DNA from: Prevotella sp.
Lineage (GTDB): Bacteria > Bacteroidota > Bacteroidia > Bacteroidales > Bacteroidaceae
Length of the DNA stretch: 54,947 bases
Direction: 5' to 3'
Assembly: GCA_017428055.1 (NCBI GenBank)
Contig: JAFRRN010000092.1
Coordinates: forward strand, 1-54,947
In this document: in pieces, positions 35,511 through 43,943 of the stretch
How the letters are laid out: every line of letters begins with the position of its first letter
How positions within the stretch are numbered: position 1 is the first letter of the stretch
Translations under genes and position numbers: made by a program
The notes under the pieces: generated by a model
Seen by the model: the letters and a program-made list of their open reading frames with translations, nothing else
The model's database searches: none
Told to the model about the DNA's origin: nothing

Positions 35511-36404
35511 ATGGGAGACAGGACATATATCAGTTTTGACTGGGCTTTGAAGAGACTGCTGCGCGACAAGGCCAATTTTGATGTGTTGGAGGGCTTTCTT
35601 TCCACTTTACTGGAGACGCAGATAAAGATTCATCGTTTGCTGGAGAGCGAGGGTAACCAAGACCGCGAGGAAGCGAAATACAATCGTGTTGACATGCTGG
35701 CGGAGAATGCCGACGGTGAGTTGTTGCTCATTGAGGTGCAGGGAGAGCCGGAGTTTGCTTATTTCCAGAGGATCCTATTCGGCACCTCCAAATTGGTCAC
35801 GGAGTATATTGATGGTGGGAAGAACTTTGACAACGTGAAGAAGGTCTATTCCATCAATATCGTTTACTTCGACCTGGGACAAGGGACTGACTTCGTTTAT
35901 CATGGAAAGACGGAGTTTCGTGGAATCCACAACCATGACGTTTTGTGTCTTTCCCCCTTCCAACGGCAGAAATTCAAGGTTGATGAGGTATATCAACTTT
36001 ACCCCGAGTATTATATATTAAAGGTGAATGACTTTAACCGTTGGTCGAAAGTGCCATTGGAGCAATGGGTGTATTTCCTTTCGACCAGCGAGATACCAGA
36101 GGATGCCGATGCGCCAGGTTTGCAGGCTGCAAGGGAAAAACTTAAGTTCATGCGTATGAATCGTGATGAGCAAGTGGCATACGACCGTTATCTGATGGAT
36201 CGCGTGATATTGAAAAACACCATGATAACGGCGCGTGGCGAGGGTAAAATGGAAGGTTATGCTGAAGGTCGTGCCGAAGGTCGTGCTGAAGGTGCAACAT
36301 CTAAAGCTTTAGAAATAGCCAGTCGTTTGAAAGCTAAGGGAACTCCGATAGATGTTATCCTTGAATTGACAGGTTTGTCGACAGAAGAGATTGGGTCTAT
36401 TTGA
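35511..36404 (+). CDS. Rpn/PD-(D/E)XK nuclease family protein
   Basis: A 297-residue member of the Rpn (recombination-promoting nuclease, YhgA-like) family. The nuclease core shows YNRVDMLAENADGELLLIEVQGE, giving the D...E-x-Q variant of the PD-(D/E)XK site. The tail has Glu/Gly/Ala repeats (EGYAEGRAEGRAEG) followed by the helix and ELTGLSTEEI motif often seen at the end of these proteins. Family members nick DNA and promote RecA-independent recombination; they often behave as mobile genes. The start at 35511 (MGDRTYISFDWALKRLL) is the family N-terminus. Its 3' end overlaps the next frame by 14 bp. Confidence 0.85.
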   Translation: MGDRTYISFDWALKRLLRDKANFDVLEGFLSTLLETQIKIHRLLESEGNQDREEAKYNRVDMLAENADGELLLIEVQGEPEFAYFQRILFGTSKLVTEYIDGGKNFDNVKKVYSINIVYFDLGQGTDFVYHGKTEFRGIHNHDVLCLSPFQRQKFKVDEVYQLYPEYYILKVNDFNRWSKVPLEQWVYFLSTSEIPEDADAPGLQAAREKLKFMRMNRDEQVAYDRYLMDRVILKNTMITARGEGKMEGYAEGRAEGRAEGATSKALEIASRLKAKGTPIDVILELTGLSTEEIGSI

Positions 36405-38040
36405 TTATTTCCGCGTGGTGGACCAATTGAGGGATTATACAAGATGTGGTAGATGGGGGTTGACGGTGCTTTTCGGCATTGGGATATTCTTGTTTTGGTT
36501 TCTGTGTTATCCTCATGCCCTTTCCTATCAGGAGCAATACCAACTATTTCTTTTCTCTTGGGATTATTTATACCAAAGTATTTGTTTGCCAGGCGGCTTC
36601 GTTGATTATTTGGGCGAATTTGTTGTCCAATTCTATTATTATTCATGGTTAGGTGCGTTAGCGTTGGCCATCATGCTTGTCATAATACAACGCTTGATGT
36701 GGTGTATCATGTGTTCAAAGACATCACTCTATGCCCTTAGTTTCGTCCCTTCAATCATGTTGATATGGTTGCTTGGCGACCCCAGTGTGTTGTTATCATA
36801 CATCATGGCTATGTTTGTGGTGTTGATACTTGTGGTTTTGGCTCGCCGAATATATGGTTTATCAAGGCTAAATGCCACGTTTGACATCGTTGTCTTATCC
36901 TGTCTTTATTGGTTGATAGGTCCAATGGCGTGGCTATATGCTGCTTTACGGGTTGCAGACAAGGGATGGCGATGGTCTTGGGTCGTCATTTTGATGTTGA
37001 CGATACAATTATTAGTTTATCATTTCATATTGACTCAATGGCCTTTATATACGGTTGTTTGGGGAACATATTATCGCATCCCATTGCATATCAATGATTT
37101 GATGTGGATTATCCCGCTGGTAATCGTATTGCTTGCCGTGTTACCAAAGTGTTCTTTTGGTAAGCATGTACAGTTGGGGCATGTCCTGCAAACCGTTTTG
37201 CTTGTCCTGCTTGGATTCTTTGCCATCAAGAAAGGGTATGATAAGGAGATGTACGAGTTGATTCGCCAAGACTACCTTGTGCGCAATGAGCGTTGGGACG
37301 AAATTATAGAACAGGCCAAGGAATACCAAGTGAAGACACCATTCAGTTCGGTATGTGTCAATCTCGCCCTGTCGCAAAAGCGGCAATTGGCAGACCGTAT
37401 GTTTGACTTTTACCAAAGTGGGGAAGACGCTCTTGTGATGCCTCGCATACGCGACCTTACCTCTATGCTCCCAACGGCAGAGGTCTTTTGGCGGTTGGGG
37501 ATGGTCAACTCTGCCCAGCGATATATGTTCGACACGCAGGAGTCCATCTTGAATGCCAAGAAGAGTGGGCGTTGTACCAAGCGTATTGCTGAATGTATGT
37601 TGGTCAATGGGCATTACAAGGTGGCGAGGAAGCAATTGGGCTTATTGAAGAAAAGCCTGTTCTACAGGCGATGGGCAACAGAGGTGGAAAAGCTCTTGGG
37701 CAATGAGGCGATGATCAATCGGCATCCTGTCTATGGAAATGTCAGGAAATTGAGATACAAGGAAGATTTCCTTTATAGTTATGAGGAGATGGACAAGATG
37801 TTGGGATTGCTTTTCGTGAACAATCCCGAAAACAAGATGGCTCTCGATTATTTCATGGGGCAGATGCTCTTGAAGGGTAATTTGGGCGGATTCCAACAAT
37901 ATATGTCGTGGGTACAGCAATATGGCGGCTATCGGGTGATGCCCCTTGGCTATCAAGATGTCATGATGTGCATACAGAAAAATGGCAACGTGGAAGGCTC
38001 GCCCTATCGTCGATATGTACAACAACGCACAAGGAATTAA
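36391..38040 (+). CDS. Multi-pass membrane protein with helical tail, copy A (DUF6057-like)
   Basis: A 549-residue protein with about eight hydrophobic segments in the first 290 residues. The other half is soluble and helical, TPR-like: SVCVNLALSQKRQLADRMFDF, AEVFWRLGMVNSAQRYMFD, CMLVNGHYKVARKQLGLLKK. It is clearly homologous to the protein at 40168 (shared CYP, QEQYQLFLF, GEFVVQFY, RQDYLVRNERWDEII, HPVYGNVRKLR). I believe this is the DUF6057 family, function unknown. There is no ATG start before the first membrane segment: TTG 36391 (overlapping the rpn gene), a GTG, or TTG 36427 (which aligns with the start of copy B) must be used. Confidence 0.65.
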   Translation: MGLFDYFRVVDQLRDYTRCGRWGLTVLFGIGIFLFWFLCYPHALSYQEQYQLFLFSWDYLYQSICLPGGFVDYLGEFVVQFYYYSWLGALALAIMLVIIQRLMWCIMCSKTSLYALSFVPSIMLIWLLGDPSVLLSYIMAMFVVLILVVLARRIYGLSRLNATFDIVVLSCLYWLIGPMAWLYAALRVADKGWRWSWVVILMLTIQLLVYHFILTQWPLYTVVWGTYYRIPLHINDLMWIIPLVIVLLAVLPKCSFGKHVQLGHVLQTVLLVLLGFFAIKKGYDKEMYELIRQDYLVRNERWDEIIEQAKEYQVKTPFSSVCVNLALSQKRQLADRMFDFYQSGEDALVMPRIRDLTSMLPTAEVFWRLGMVNSAQRYMFDTQESILNAKKSGRCTKRIAECMLVNGHYKVARKQLGLLKKSLFYRRWATEVEKLLGNEAMINRHPVYGNVRKLRYKEDFLYSYEEMDKMLGLLFVNNPENKMALDYFMGQMLLKGNLGGFQQYMSWVQQYGGYRVMPLGYQDVMMCIQKNGNVEGSPYRRYVQQRTRN

Positions 38041-38052
38041 ATTGGTAAGGTG

Positions 38053-39528
38053 ATGAGAAGGGTTGGTTTTTTGATGGCAATGGCACTATGTGTGTTGGCT
38101 TCATGTACGACGAGGCCTAAAGATGTCATTCTGACAAATGTCTATCCTCCCATCTATCCAGATTATATAGGTGTGACCATTCCCGTCGGCATTGCTCCTT
38201 TGGACTTCAATGTCGTCGATGAAACCGTGGATTTCGTTGATGTTGTGGTACGTGGCAGTATGGGAGGAGAGATCCATGCAAGTGGTGAGTTAGCCGATTT
38301 CGACATGGACGACTGGCATATGTTGACAGAGCAAAACAAGGGAGGCTCCCTTCTCTTTACGGTATGTGCGAGAGATAAAGAGGGGAAATGGCATCAATAC
38401 AAAGACTTCACCATCCATGTTAGCCCCTATTCGTTGGACGATTACGGACTGACCTATCGCCGCATACCTCCGGGATATGAAGTAGGGGGCAATATCGGGA
38501 TTTTCCAGCGTGACATCCATTCGTTCAAGGAGGAAGCCATCCTGACAGAGACGACCGTCCCTGGCAGATGCTTCAATTGCCACACCGCCAATCAGGCAGA
38601 CCCACGGCTATTCACCTTGCAGATGCGAGGAGAGGGCGGCGGAACGCTGATTCAGAAAGATGGAAAACAACAATGGCTCAATACCAAGACCGACTCCACC
38701 AAGGCTGCCGGCAGTTATGCCTATTGGCATCCGTCGGGCAACTATTGTGCGTATGCCGTCAATTCCGTGCATCAGGCATTCTTCGTTGGCACCAAGCAGC
38801 GCATAGAGGCATATCATAGCTTTGGCGACATCATGGTGTTAGACACCCGAACCCATGAGCTTTTGCTGTCGCCGTTGTTGCAAACGGATGACTTGGAGAT
38901 ATTCCCGGCATTCTCCCCCGATGGCAAGACGTTGTATTTCTCAACGTCCAAGCTTTGTCGCGTGCCGGCGGAATATGACAGAGTGAAGTGTAGCCTGTGC
39001 CGTATCTCATTTGATGAGGCAACGGGAACCTTTGGCAGTCAGGTGGATACGTTGGTGAATGCGCGTGATTGGGACAAGAGTGTCACATTGGCTCGCCCGT
39101 CTTACGATGGCCGGTGGCTGATGTTTTGCGTGAGTGGCAGGAGCAATTTCCCCATTTGCCAGCATGATGCCGACCTTTGGTTGATGGATTTGCATGACGG
39201 CACAGTTCGCCCCATCCACGAAGCCAACAGTAAAGAGACCGATAGTTACCACAACTGGAGCAGCAATAGCCATTGGTTCGTGTTTGCTTCCAAGCGCGAG
39301 GATGGCATGTATGCCCAGTTGTTCCTCGCCAGCATCGACGACAAGGGCGATGTCACCAAGCCATTCCTCTTGCCCCAGCGCAACCCGTGGAAGTTCTATC
39401 ATGAGATGATGGACTCCTATAACGTACCCGATTTCACCAAGGAACGGGTGCGGTTTGATGCCCACGAGGCATATCGGCAGGTCTTCAATCAAGAACGAAT
39501 ACAAGTTAAGGTAAAAGATAAGCGATGA
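38053..39528 (+). CDS. Beta-propeller lipoprotein with CxxCH haem motif, copy A
   Basis: A 491-residue lipoprotein (lipobox CVLASC). An N-terminal beta domain (YPPIYPDYIGVTIPVGIAPLDF) precedes a single cytochrome-c type haem-attachment motif, GRCFNCHTAN, at about residue 173-182. The C-terminal 300 residues are TolB/PD40-like propeller blades (FPAFSPDGKTLYFST, RPSYDGRWLMFCVSGR, NWSSNSHWFVFASKRED). It is 12 bp after copy A of the membrane protein and overlaps the next gene by 4 bp. CxxCH implies covalent haem c on the periplasmic or outer side; binding is not proven. GTG 38050 is an alternative start. Confidence 0.7.
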   Translation: MRRVGFLMAMALCVLASCTTRPKDVILTNVYPPIYPDYIGVTIPVGIAPLDFNVVDETVDFVDVVVRGSMGGEIHASGELADFDMDDWHMLTEQNKGGSLLFTVCARDKEGKWHQYKDFTIHVSPYSLDDYGLTYRRIPPGYEVGGNIGIFQRDIHSFKEEAILTETTVPGRCFNCHTANQADPRLFTLQMRGEGGGTLIQKDGKQQWLNTKTDSTKAAGSYAYWHPSGNYCAYAVNSVHQAFFVGTKQRIEAYHSFGDIMVLDTRTHELLLSPLLQTDDLEIFPAFSPDGKTLYFSTSKLCRVPAEYDRVKCSLCRISFDEATGTFGSQVDTLVNARDWDKSVTLARPSYDGRWLMFCVSGRSNFPICQHDADLWLMDLHDGTVRPIHEANSKETDSYHNWSSNSHWFVFASKREDGMYAQLFLASIDDKGDVTKPFLLPQRNPWKFYHEMMDSYNVPDFTKERVRFDAHEAYRQVFNQERIQVKVKDKR

Positions 39529-40184
39529 AACAAATTAAACAAATTCTATTTTTTTTATTGGCAATCATGGGAGTCGCTACATTAGGCGGTTGTCAACAAC
39601 AGGCGCAAACGTGCCACATATATGGTGTCATGGGCAGTGACCAATACGAGGGTAAGCGTATCTTTCTCGTTCCGCTGACAGGTCCCGCAACGGCAGAAAC
39701 GGTCGATTCCATCGAAATCAAGGACCGACGGTTTGAGTTCACCACCGACACCATGCAGATGTATAAGGTCTTGATGGACTATCACTATCGCATGGGTTTG
39801 CAGCCTTTGATTGTCGTGGGAGAGCCGGGGACGGTGAAGGTGGTCATTGACAGTGTCAGCCACGCCACGGGAACGCCGCAAAACGACTCGTTGGAACAAT
39901 GGAAAGTACGCACGGAGATGCACAACCATCGGATGGCATTGATGAACCGTAGCATTGCTGAATTGAGAAGCCTTGGAAACATCCAAGAGGCAGACTTCCT
40001 CAAGCAGCGCAAAGACAGTTTCCATTTGGTCTATAAGAATTACACGCGGGGTATGGCAAAGAACATGGAGGGTACTGTTCTTGGCGACTTCCTGAAAGAC
40101 TTATATCCCTTGACATACAAGAAAGCGTTGCCCGATGGCACGACGATAACCATAGATGCCGACACAAATGAAGAGATTCATTGA
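39525..40184 (+). CDS. DUF4369-type lipoprotein
   Basis: A 219-residue lipoprotein (GVATLGGC lipobox). The mature domain, CHIYGVMGSDQYEGKRIFLVPLTG then VDSIEIKDRRFEFTTDT, follows the pattern of the DUF4369 beta domain that in many Bacteroidales proteins precedes a thioredoxin domain. Here no thioredoxin domain or CxxC follows; the rest is a helical region (MNRSIAELRSLGNIQEADFLKQRKDSF). ATG overlaps the previous stop (ATGA) and the gene end overlaps the next start, so it is firmly inside the operon between the two membrane-protein/propeller pairs. Confidence 0.65.
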   Translation: MKQIKQILFFLLAIMGVATLGGCQQQAQTCHIYGVMGSDQYEGKRIFLVPLTGPATAETVDSIEIKDRRFEFTTDTMQMYKVLMDYHYRMGLQPLIVVGEPGTVKVVIDSVSHATGTPQNDSLEQWKVRTEMHNHRMALMNRSIAELRSLGNIQEADFLKQRKDSFHLVYKNYTRGMAKNMEGTVLGDFLKDLYPLTYKKALPDGTTITIDADTNEEIH

Positions 40185-41883
40185 AAGACATGGAATGTGG
40201 GTGTCGACACTCGCCTTGGGCGTGTGTGCCTTCTTGTTTTGGTGGCGGTGCTATCCTTGCATATTGACATACCATGAGCAATATCAGTTGTTCCTGTTTG
40301 ATAGCGACTATTTCATCGACCGTATCACTCAACCGGGTGGGCTTGCGCGGTATATAGGTGAGTTTTTCGTACAGTTCTACAACCATGTCATGCTCGGAGC
40401 ATTCATCGTGTCGTTATTCTATATGGTGATACAACGCCTGGTGTGGATGATTATTTCGCGTCACATAGATGAAAGCCAACCCTACCAACCGTTATTGGGC
40501 TACATCTTGAGTTTCATTCCCCCCTTGATTCTATGGCTGTTGATGGGAGACGAAAGCTTGATGATGACTTACGTCGTATCATTCACGCTTGCTCTTCTTG
40601 CCATATTGTCGTTTCCCTCCAACAAGAAACTCCGCATCGTGTGGGTCATCATCGTCTTGCCTTTGCTTTATTGGCTGATTGGCCCTATGGTCATGATGGT
40701 GGCAGTATATGCCCTACCGCTCATCTCCATTCCTTATCTTATCGCATGTGTCTTAGCTTTTTCACATGTTGCGGCATATCCCTTGTCGCGCTTGGTGCAG
40801 GGAATTGATTATTATCGTCTTATCGGATTGACGCCATTATGGCTTGTTCTCTTGCCGATGTTCACTATTTTGATAATTGTCATTCTCATTTTGGCAAACT
40901 CTCTCTCTAAGAAAGGGAAAAAAATGAACTTCTACTTATGGATGGGATTGGCAATTTCGGTCATTTATTTCTATTTTTTATCGCCACATACATTCCAATC
41001 TCGTAAATATGAGTTGATTGAATATGATTACCTTGTGCGTATTGGCAATTGGGATGGCATCATAGCCAAGGCGGAGAAGAAGCAGCCAGACCTTCCCATG
41101 AGTGTATGTGCCACTAATTTGGCTTTGGGAATGAATGGGCAACTGGGTGAAAGAGCGTTTGACTTTTTTCAGCATGGCATGGATGGATTGTTGCCTCCCT
41201 TAGAGCGTAACTTTTCTTCTACCCTCATTACAGCAGAGGCTTATTTCCATCTTGGGTTGGTCAATACTGCCCAACGATATGCTTTTGAGGCGATGGAGGC
41301 AATTCCCAACAATAACAAGAGTGCGCGGGTTGTCAAGCGTTTAGTGGAGACTAATCTCATCAATGGTCAATACGATGTGGCTCGCAAGTATATATTGATA
41401 TTACAAAAGACGGCTTTCTACGGAAAGTGGGCATCACGATTGTTACCTCTATTGGGCAACGAGAAGGCAATAGAAGCACATCCTCTTTATGGTTACATGC
41501 GGCGAGTAAGGTTGGTGGACGATTTTCTTTTCAGCGAACATGAGGCAGACAAGATTTGTGGGCAACTATTCTTGCGCAACAAGCAAAACAGGCTTGCCAT
41601 GCAATACTTACTTCTCGCTCCATTATTGCAGCGCGATATGGACAAGTTCATGCAATATGCAGAGTTGGTACGTTCCGAAGTCCACTATAATCCACTTGCG
41701 GCACAGGAGGCATTGGCGTTTGTTTTTATGCGACAAAACCAACGTCCTCCTTTGGGGTTGGTCTCTCCGTCGGTCATGGAGAGGTTTCAATCTTTTGCCC
41801 GAGATTATTCTACCTACGGTGCAAACCCATCTGCGTTAGAGCATTTTCATAACACGACATGGTATTATTTATGTGTAAAATAA
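40168..41883 (+). CDS. Multi-pass membrane protein with helical tail, copy B (DUF6057-like)
   Basis: A 571-residue homologue of the protein at 36391. The membrane half has about eight hydrophobic segments, starting MWVSTLALGVCAFLFWWRC. The tail has TPR-like helices (SVCATNLALGMNGQLGERAFDFF, ITAEAYFHLGLVNTAQRYAFEAM, LINGQYDVARKYILILQK). The conserved CYPCILTYHEQYQLFLF and GGLARYIGEFFVQFYN lie between segments. ATG 40168 is used; ATG 40156 in the same frame adds four residues. It overlaps the DUF4369 gene and its stop overlaps the next start by one base (TAATG), indicating translational coupling with the second propeller protein. Confidence 0.68.
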   Translation: MKRFIERHGMWVSTLALGVCAFLFWWRCYPCILTYHEQYQLFLFDSDYFIDRITQPGGLARYIGEFFVQFYNHVMLGAFIVSLFYMVIQRLVWMIISRHIDESQPYQPLLGYILSFIPPLILWLLMGDESLMMTYVVSFTLALLAILSFPSNKKLRIVWVIIVLPLLYWLIGPMVMMVAVYALPLISIPYLIACVLAFSHVAAYPLSRLVQGIDYYRLIGLTPLWLVLLPMFTILIIVILILANSLSKKGKKMNFYLWMGLAISVIYFYFLSPHTFQSRKYELIEYDYLVRIGNWDGIIAKAEKKQPDLPMSVCATNLALGMNGQLGERAFDFFQHGMDGLLPPLERNFSSTLITAEAYFHLGLVNTAQRYAFEAMEAIPNNNKSARVVKRLVETNLINGQYDVARKYILILQKTAFYGKWASRLLPLLGNEKAIEAHPLYGYMRRVRLVDDFLFSEHEADKICGQLFLRNKQNRLAMQYLLLAPLLQRDMDKFMQYAELVRSEVHYNPLAAQEALAFVFMRQNQRPPLGLVSPSVMERFQSFARDYSTYGANPSALEHFHNTTWYYLCVK

Positions 41884-43352
41884 TGAAACAATATATTCTC
41901 ACGATAGTTGCCATCCTGTCCTTGGCGGCATGTATGTCTAAGGTGAAGTCTCCTAAGATGGTACAACATCATCCTCCCATCTATCCAGATTACATAGGCG
42001 TGACCATTCCTGTAGGCATTGCACCGCTCAATTTCGACTTTGCCGGTCATCCTTTCACGACTATGGATGTTGTCGTTAAGGGTAACAAGGGTGGGGAACT
42101 CCATGTCCAGGGCAGTCAGGCGGACTTCGACATTGATAAATGGCATTCGCTAACTGAGCAAAATCAGGGTGGAGACCTCGTCTTTACCGTCTCGGTTCTC
42201 CATGATGGGCAGTGGGAACAATATCTTCCTTTCACCGTCCATGTCAGCCATTACCCACTTGACGAATGGGGACTCACTTATCGACGTATTGCACCAGGCT
42301 ATGAGGTATATAGCAGCATGGGTCTCTATCAACGAAATCTTGCCAACTTTAATGAAACACCCATCTTTGAAAATACGCAAGTTTCCGGAACTTGTGTCAA
42401 TTGCCATACTTCCAACATGACCAACCCACAACAGTTTGTGTTTCATGTTCGTGGCGACCATGGTGCTACCATGGTTCAACAAGGTGGCAAACGCGAATGG
42501 CTCAAGGCAACAAACGACTTGCTCGGTGGCTCTATGGTCTACCCATATTGGCATCCCTCGGGTAAATACTGCGCCTTTTCTACCAACCAGACACGGCAGG
42601 CCTTCCATGTGGTACGCGATGAGCGCATCGAGGTGTTCGACCTCTCTTCCGATATCTTGGTATACAATCCCTTGACGCATGAGTTGCTGTCAGATTCGCT
42701 TATCGCCACTTCCGACTGGTCAGAGAATGTGCCTACGTTTTCTCCCGATGGCAGGACGCTCTATTTTATGACATGCAAGCAACAAGAATACCCTGCCCAT
42801 TACAAAGATGAGAAATATAATCTGTGCAGTATCTCTTTCAACCCTGACAATGGGGCATTCGGAAACCACGTAGACACACTCTTCAATGCTGTCAAGATGG
42901 GCAAGAGCCTTACGTGGCCGCGCCCGTCTTACGATGGCAAGTACATCCTCTTTACGCTCATAGACTATGGCTATTTCTCCATCTGGCACAATGAGAGCGA
43001 GCAATGGCTGCTCGACTTGCGGACGGGCAAGGCGCATCCCCTCACGCAAGCGAATAGCCGACGGGCAGACAGCTATCACAACTGGAGCGGCAACAGCCAT
43101 TGGATTGTCTTTACCAGCCGACGGGGCGACGGACTGTATTCGCGGCTATATATCGCCCATGTCGATGACAACGGAAAGGCATCCAAGCCTTTCCTCCTCC
43201 CACAGCGACACCCATGGAAGTACGAATGCGGCTCTATCTACTCCTTCAACACGCCCGATTTCACCCATACGCCTGTGCAGTTCGACGCATACAGCGCAAG
43301 GCAAGAGATCATGAGCGACAAGCGGAAAGAAACCATCATGAAGCAAAGGTAG
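41883..43352 (+). CDS. Beta-propeller lipoprotein with CxxCH haem motif, copy B
   Basis: A 489-residue lipoprotein (LSLAAC lipobox) homologous throughout to the protein at 38053. It keeps the haem-type motif GTCVNCHTSN at the same place, the N-terminal YPDYIGVTIPVGIAPLNFDF and the propeller blades (VPTFSPDGRTLYFMT, RPSYDGKYILFTL, NWSGNSHWIVFTSRRGDG). Both copies end with a KPFLLPQR.PWK segment. Conservation of CxxCH in both paralogues argues that it is functional. ATG 41883 is chosen because it gives a standard lipoprotein signal and couples to the upstream stop; an earlier ATG at 41859 lies inside the membrane-protein gene. Confidence 0.72.
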   Translation: MKQYILTIVAILSLAACMSKVKSPKMVQHHPPIYPDYIGVTIPVGIAPLNFDFAGHPFTTMDVVVKGNKGGELHVQGSQADFDIDKWHSLTEQNQGGDLVFTVSVLHDGQWEQYLPFTVHVSHYPLDEWGLTYRRIAPGYEVYSSMGLYQRNLANFNETPIFENTQVSGTCVNCHTSNMTNPQQFVFHVRGDHGATMVQQGGKREWLKATNDLLGGSMVYPYWHPSGKYCAFSTNQTRQAFHVVRDERIEVFDLSSDILVYNPLTHELLSDSLIATSDWSENVPTFSPDGRTLYFMTCKQQEYPAHYKDEKYNLCSISFNPDNGAFGNHVDTLFNAVKMGKSLTWPRPSYDGKYILFTLIDYGYFSIWHNESEQWLLDLRTGKAHPLTQANSRRADSYHNWSGNSHWIVFTSRRGDGLYSRLYIAHVDDNGKASKPFLLPQRHPWKYECGSIYSFNTPDFTHTPVQFDAYSARQEIMSDKRKETIMKQR

Positions 43353-43354
43353 GG

Positions 43355-43384
43355 AAAAGCCTTCTTAAGTAGGGCTTCTTTTGT
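43355..43384 (+). terminator. Weak terminator after the duplicated envelope operon
   Basis: AAGCC (43357-43361) pairs with GGCTT (43373-43377) with a CTTAAG-containing loop, followed by CTTCTTTTG. The stem is short. Confidence 0.45.
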
Positions 43385-43533
43385 CAATATTTTGTCACGG
43401 ATTGGCACTCCGTGGTTGCGTTATTTTCCATCAACCTTGACTTTGGGTGAAAATAACCCCGTTTTTTCGCGTTTTGTAATGTGCTGAATATCAACGTCTT
43501 GCCAAATAGACATATATTCCGCAGCCCGTAAAG

Positions 43534-43641
43534 GCGGCATTTTAACATTTTTTCTGTGGCATCCGCCGCTCGTAGAAGCCCCATCTGCGAGGGATGGATG
43601 TGGCATCCGTCGTCGATAACTGCCGCCCAAAAAATGTTAAA
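43534..43641. repeat. Structured intergenic element with competing inverted repeats
   Basis: TTTAACATTTTTT (43541-43553) is an exact inverted match of AAAAAATGTTAAA (43629-43641). Just outside and inside lie GGCGGCA (43534-43540) and TGCCGCC (43621-43627), also complementary but not nestable with the first pair, so two folds compete. GTGGCATCCG occurs at 43556-43565 and is repeated near 43610. The rest of the gene-free stretch 43385-43850 shows no other feature and no convincing open reading frame. Confidence 0.6.
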
Positions 43642-43852
43642 TGGCCGATTCCGCCCAAAATGGAGGGTGCAGAAAGGTGGAGGAAGGCATGTTTCCATCC
43701 TATTTCATGAATAATCATGACAGTGGTTTTGTCAAGGTATTTCATAATCAATAGTATGGCTGAAGCATATTGTTCATGTCTGTTTACAAGTGTGATTGGT
43801 TGATGAAATATGGCTTTTCGTTGATAATTTGAGTAGAAAACCAACCAAAATG

Positions 43853-43883
43853 GTTGCCGTTTTGTTTCCTTTTTGTATCTTTG
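43853..43883 (+). promoter_or_regulatory. Promoter of the GH43-GH128 gene
   Basis: GTTG at 43853-43856 and TATCTTTG at 43876-43883, spacing 19 bp, 60 bp before the ATG at 43944. It excludes the in-frame TTG at 43854 as the start. Confidence 0.7.
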
Positions 43884-43943
43884 TACGTTGTATTGGTTAT
43901 TGGTAGCCAATCGTTTGCAAAGAGTAATTTGATGGTTAATATC

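Noticed and set aside
35511-36404. Complete insertion sequence around the Rpn-type gene
   Set aside because: No terminal inverted repeats or target duplications are visible at 35400-35510 or after 36404; the gene shares an overlap with its neighbour.
43854-43943. Longer N-terminus for the glycosidase from TTG 43854
   Set aside because: The TTG lies in the -33 box of the promoter; ATG 43944 gives a clean signal peptide.
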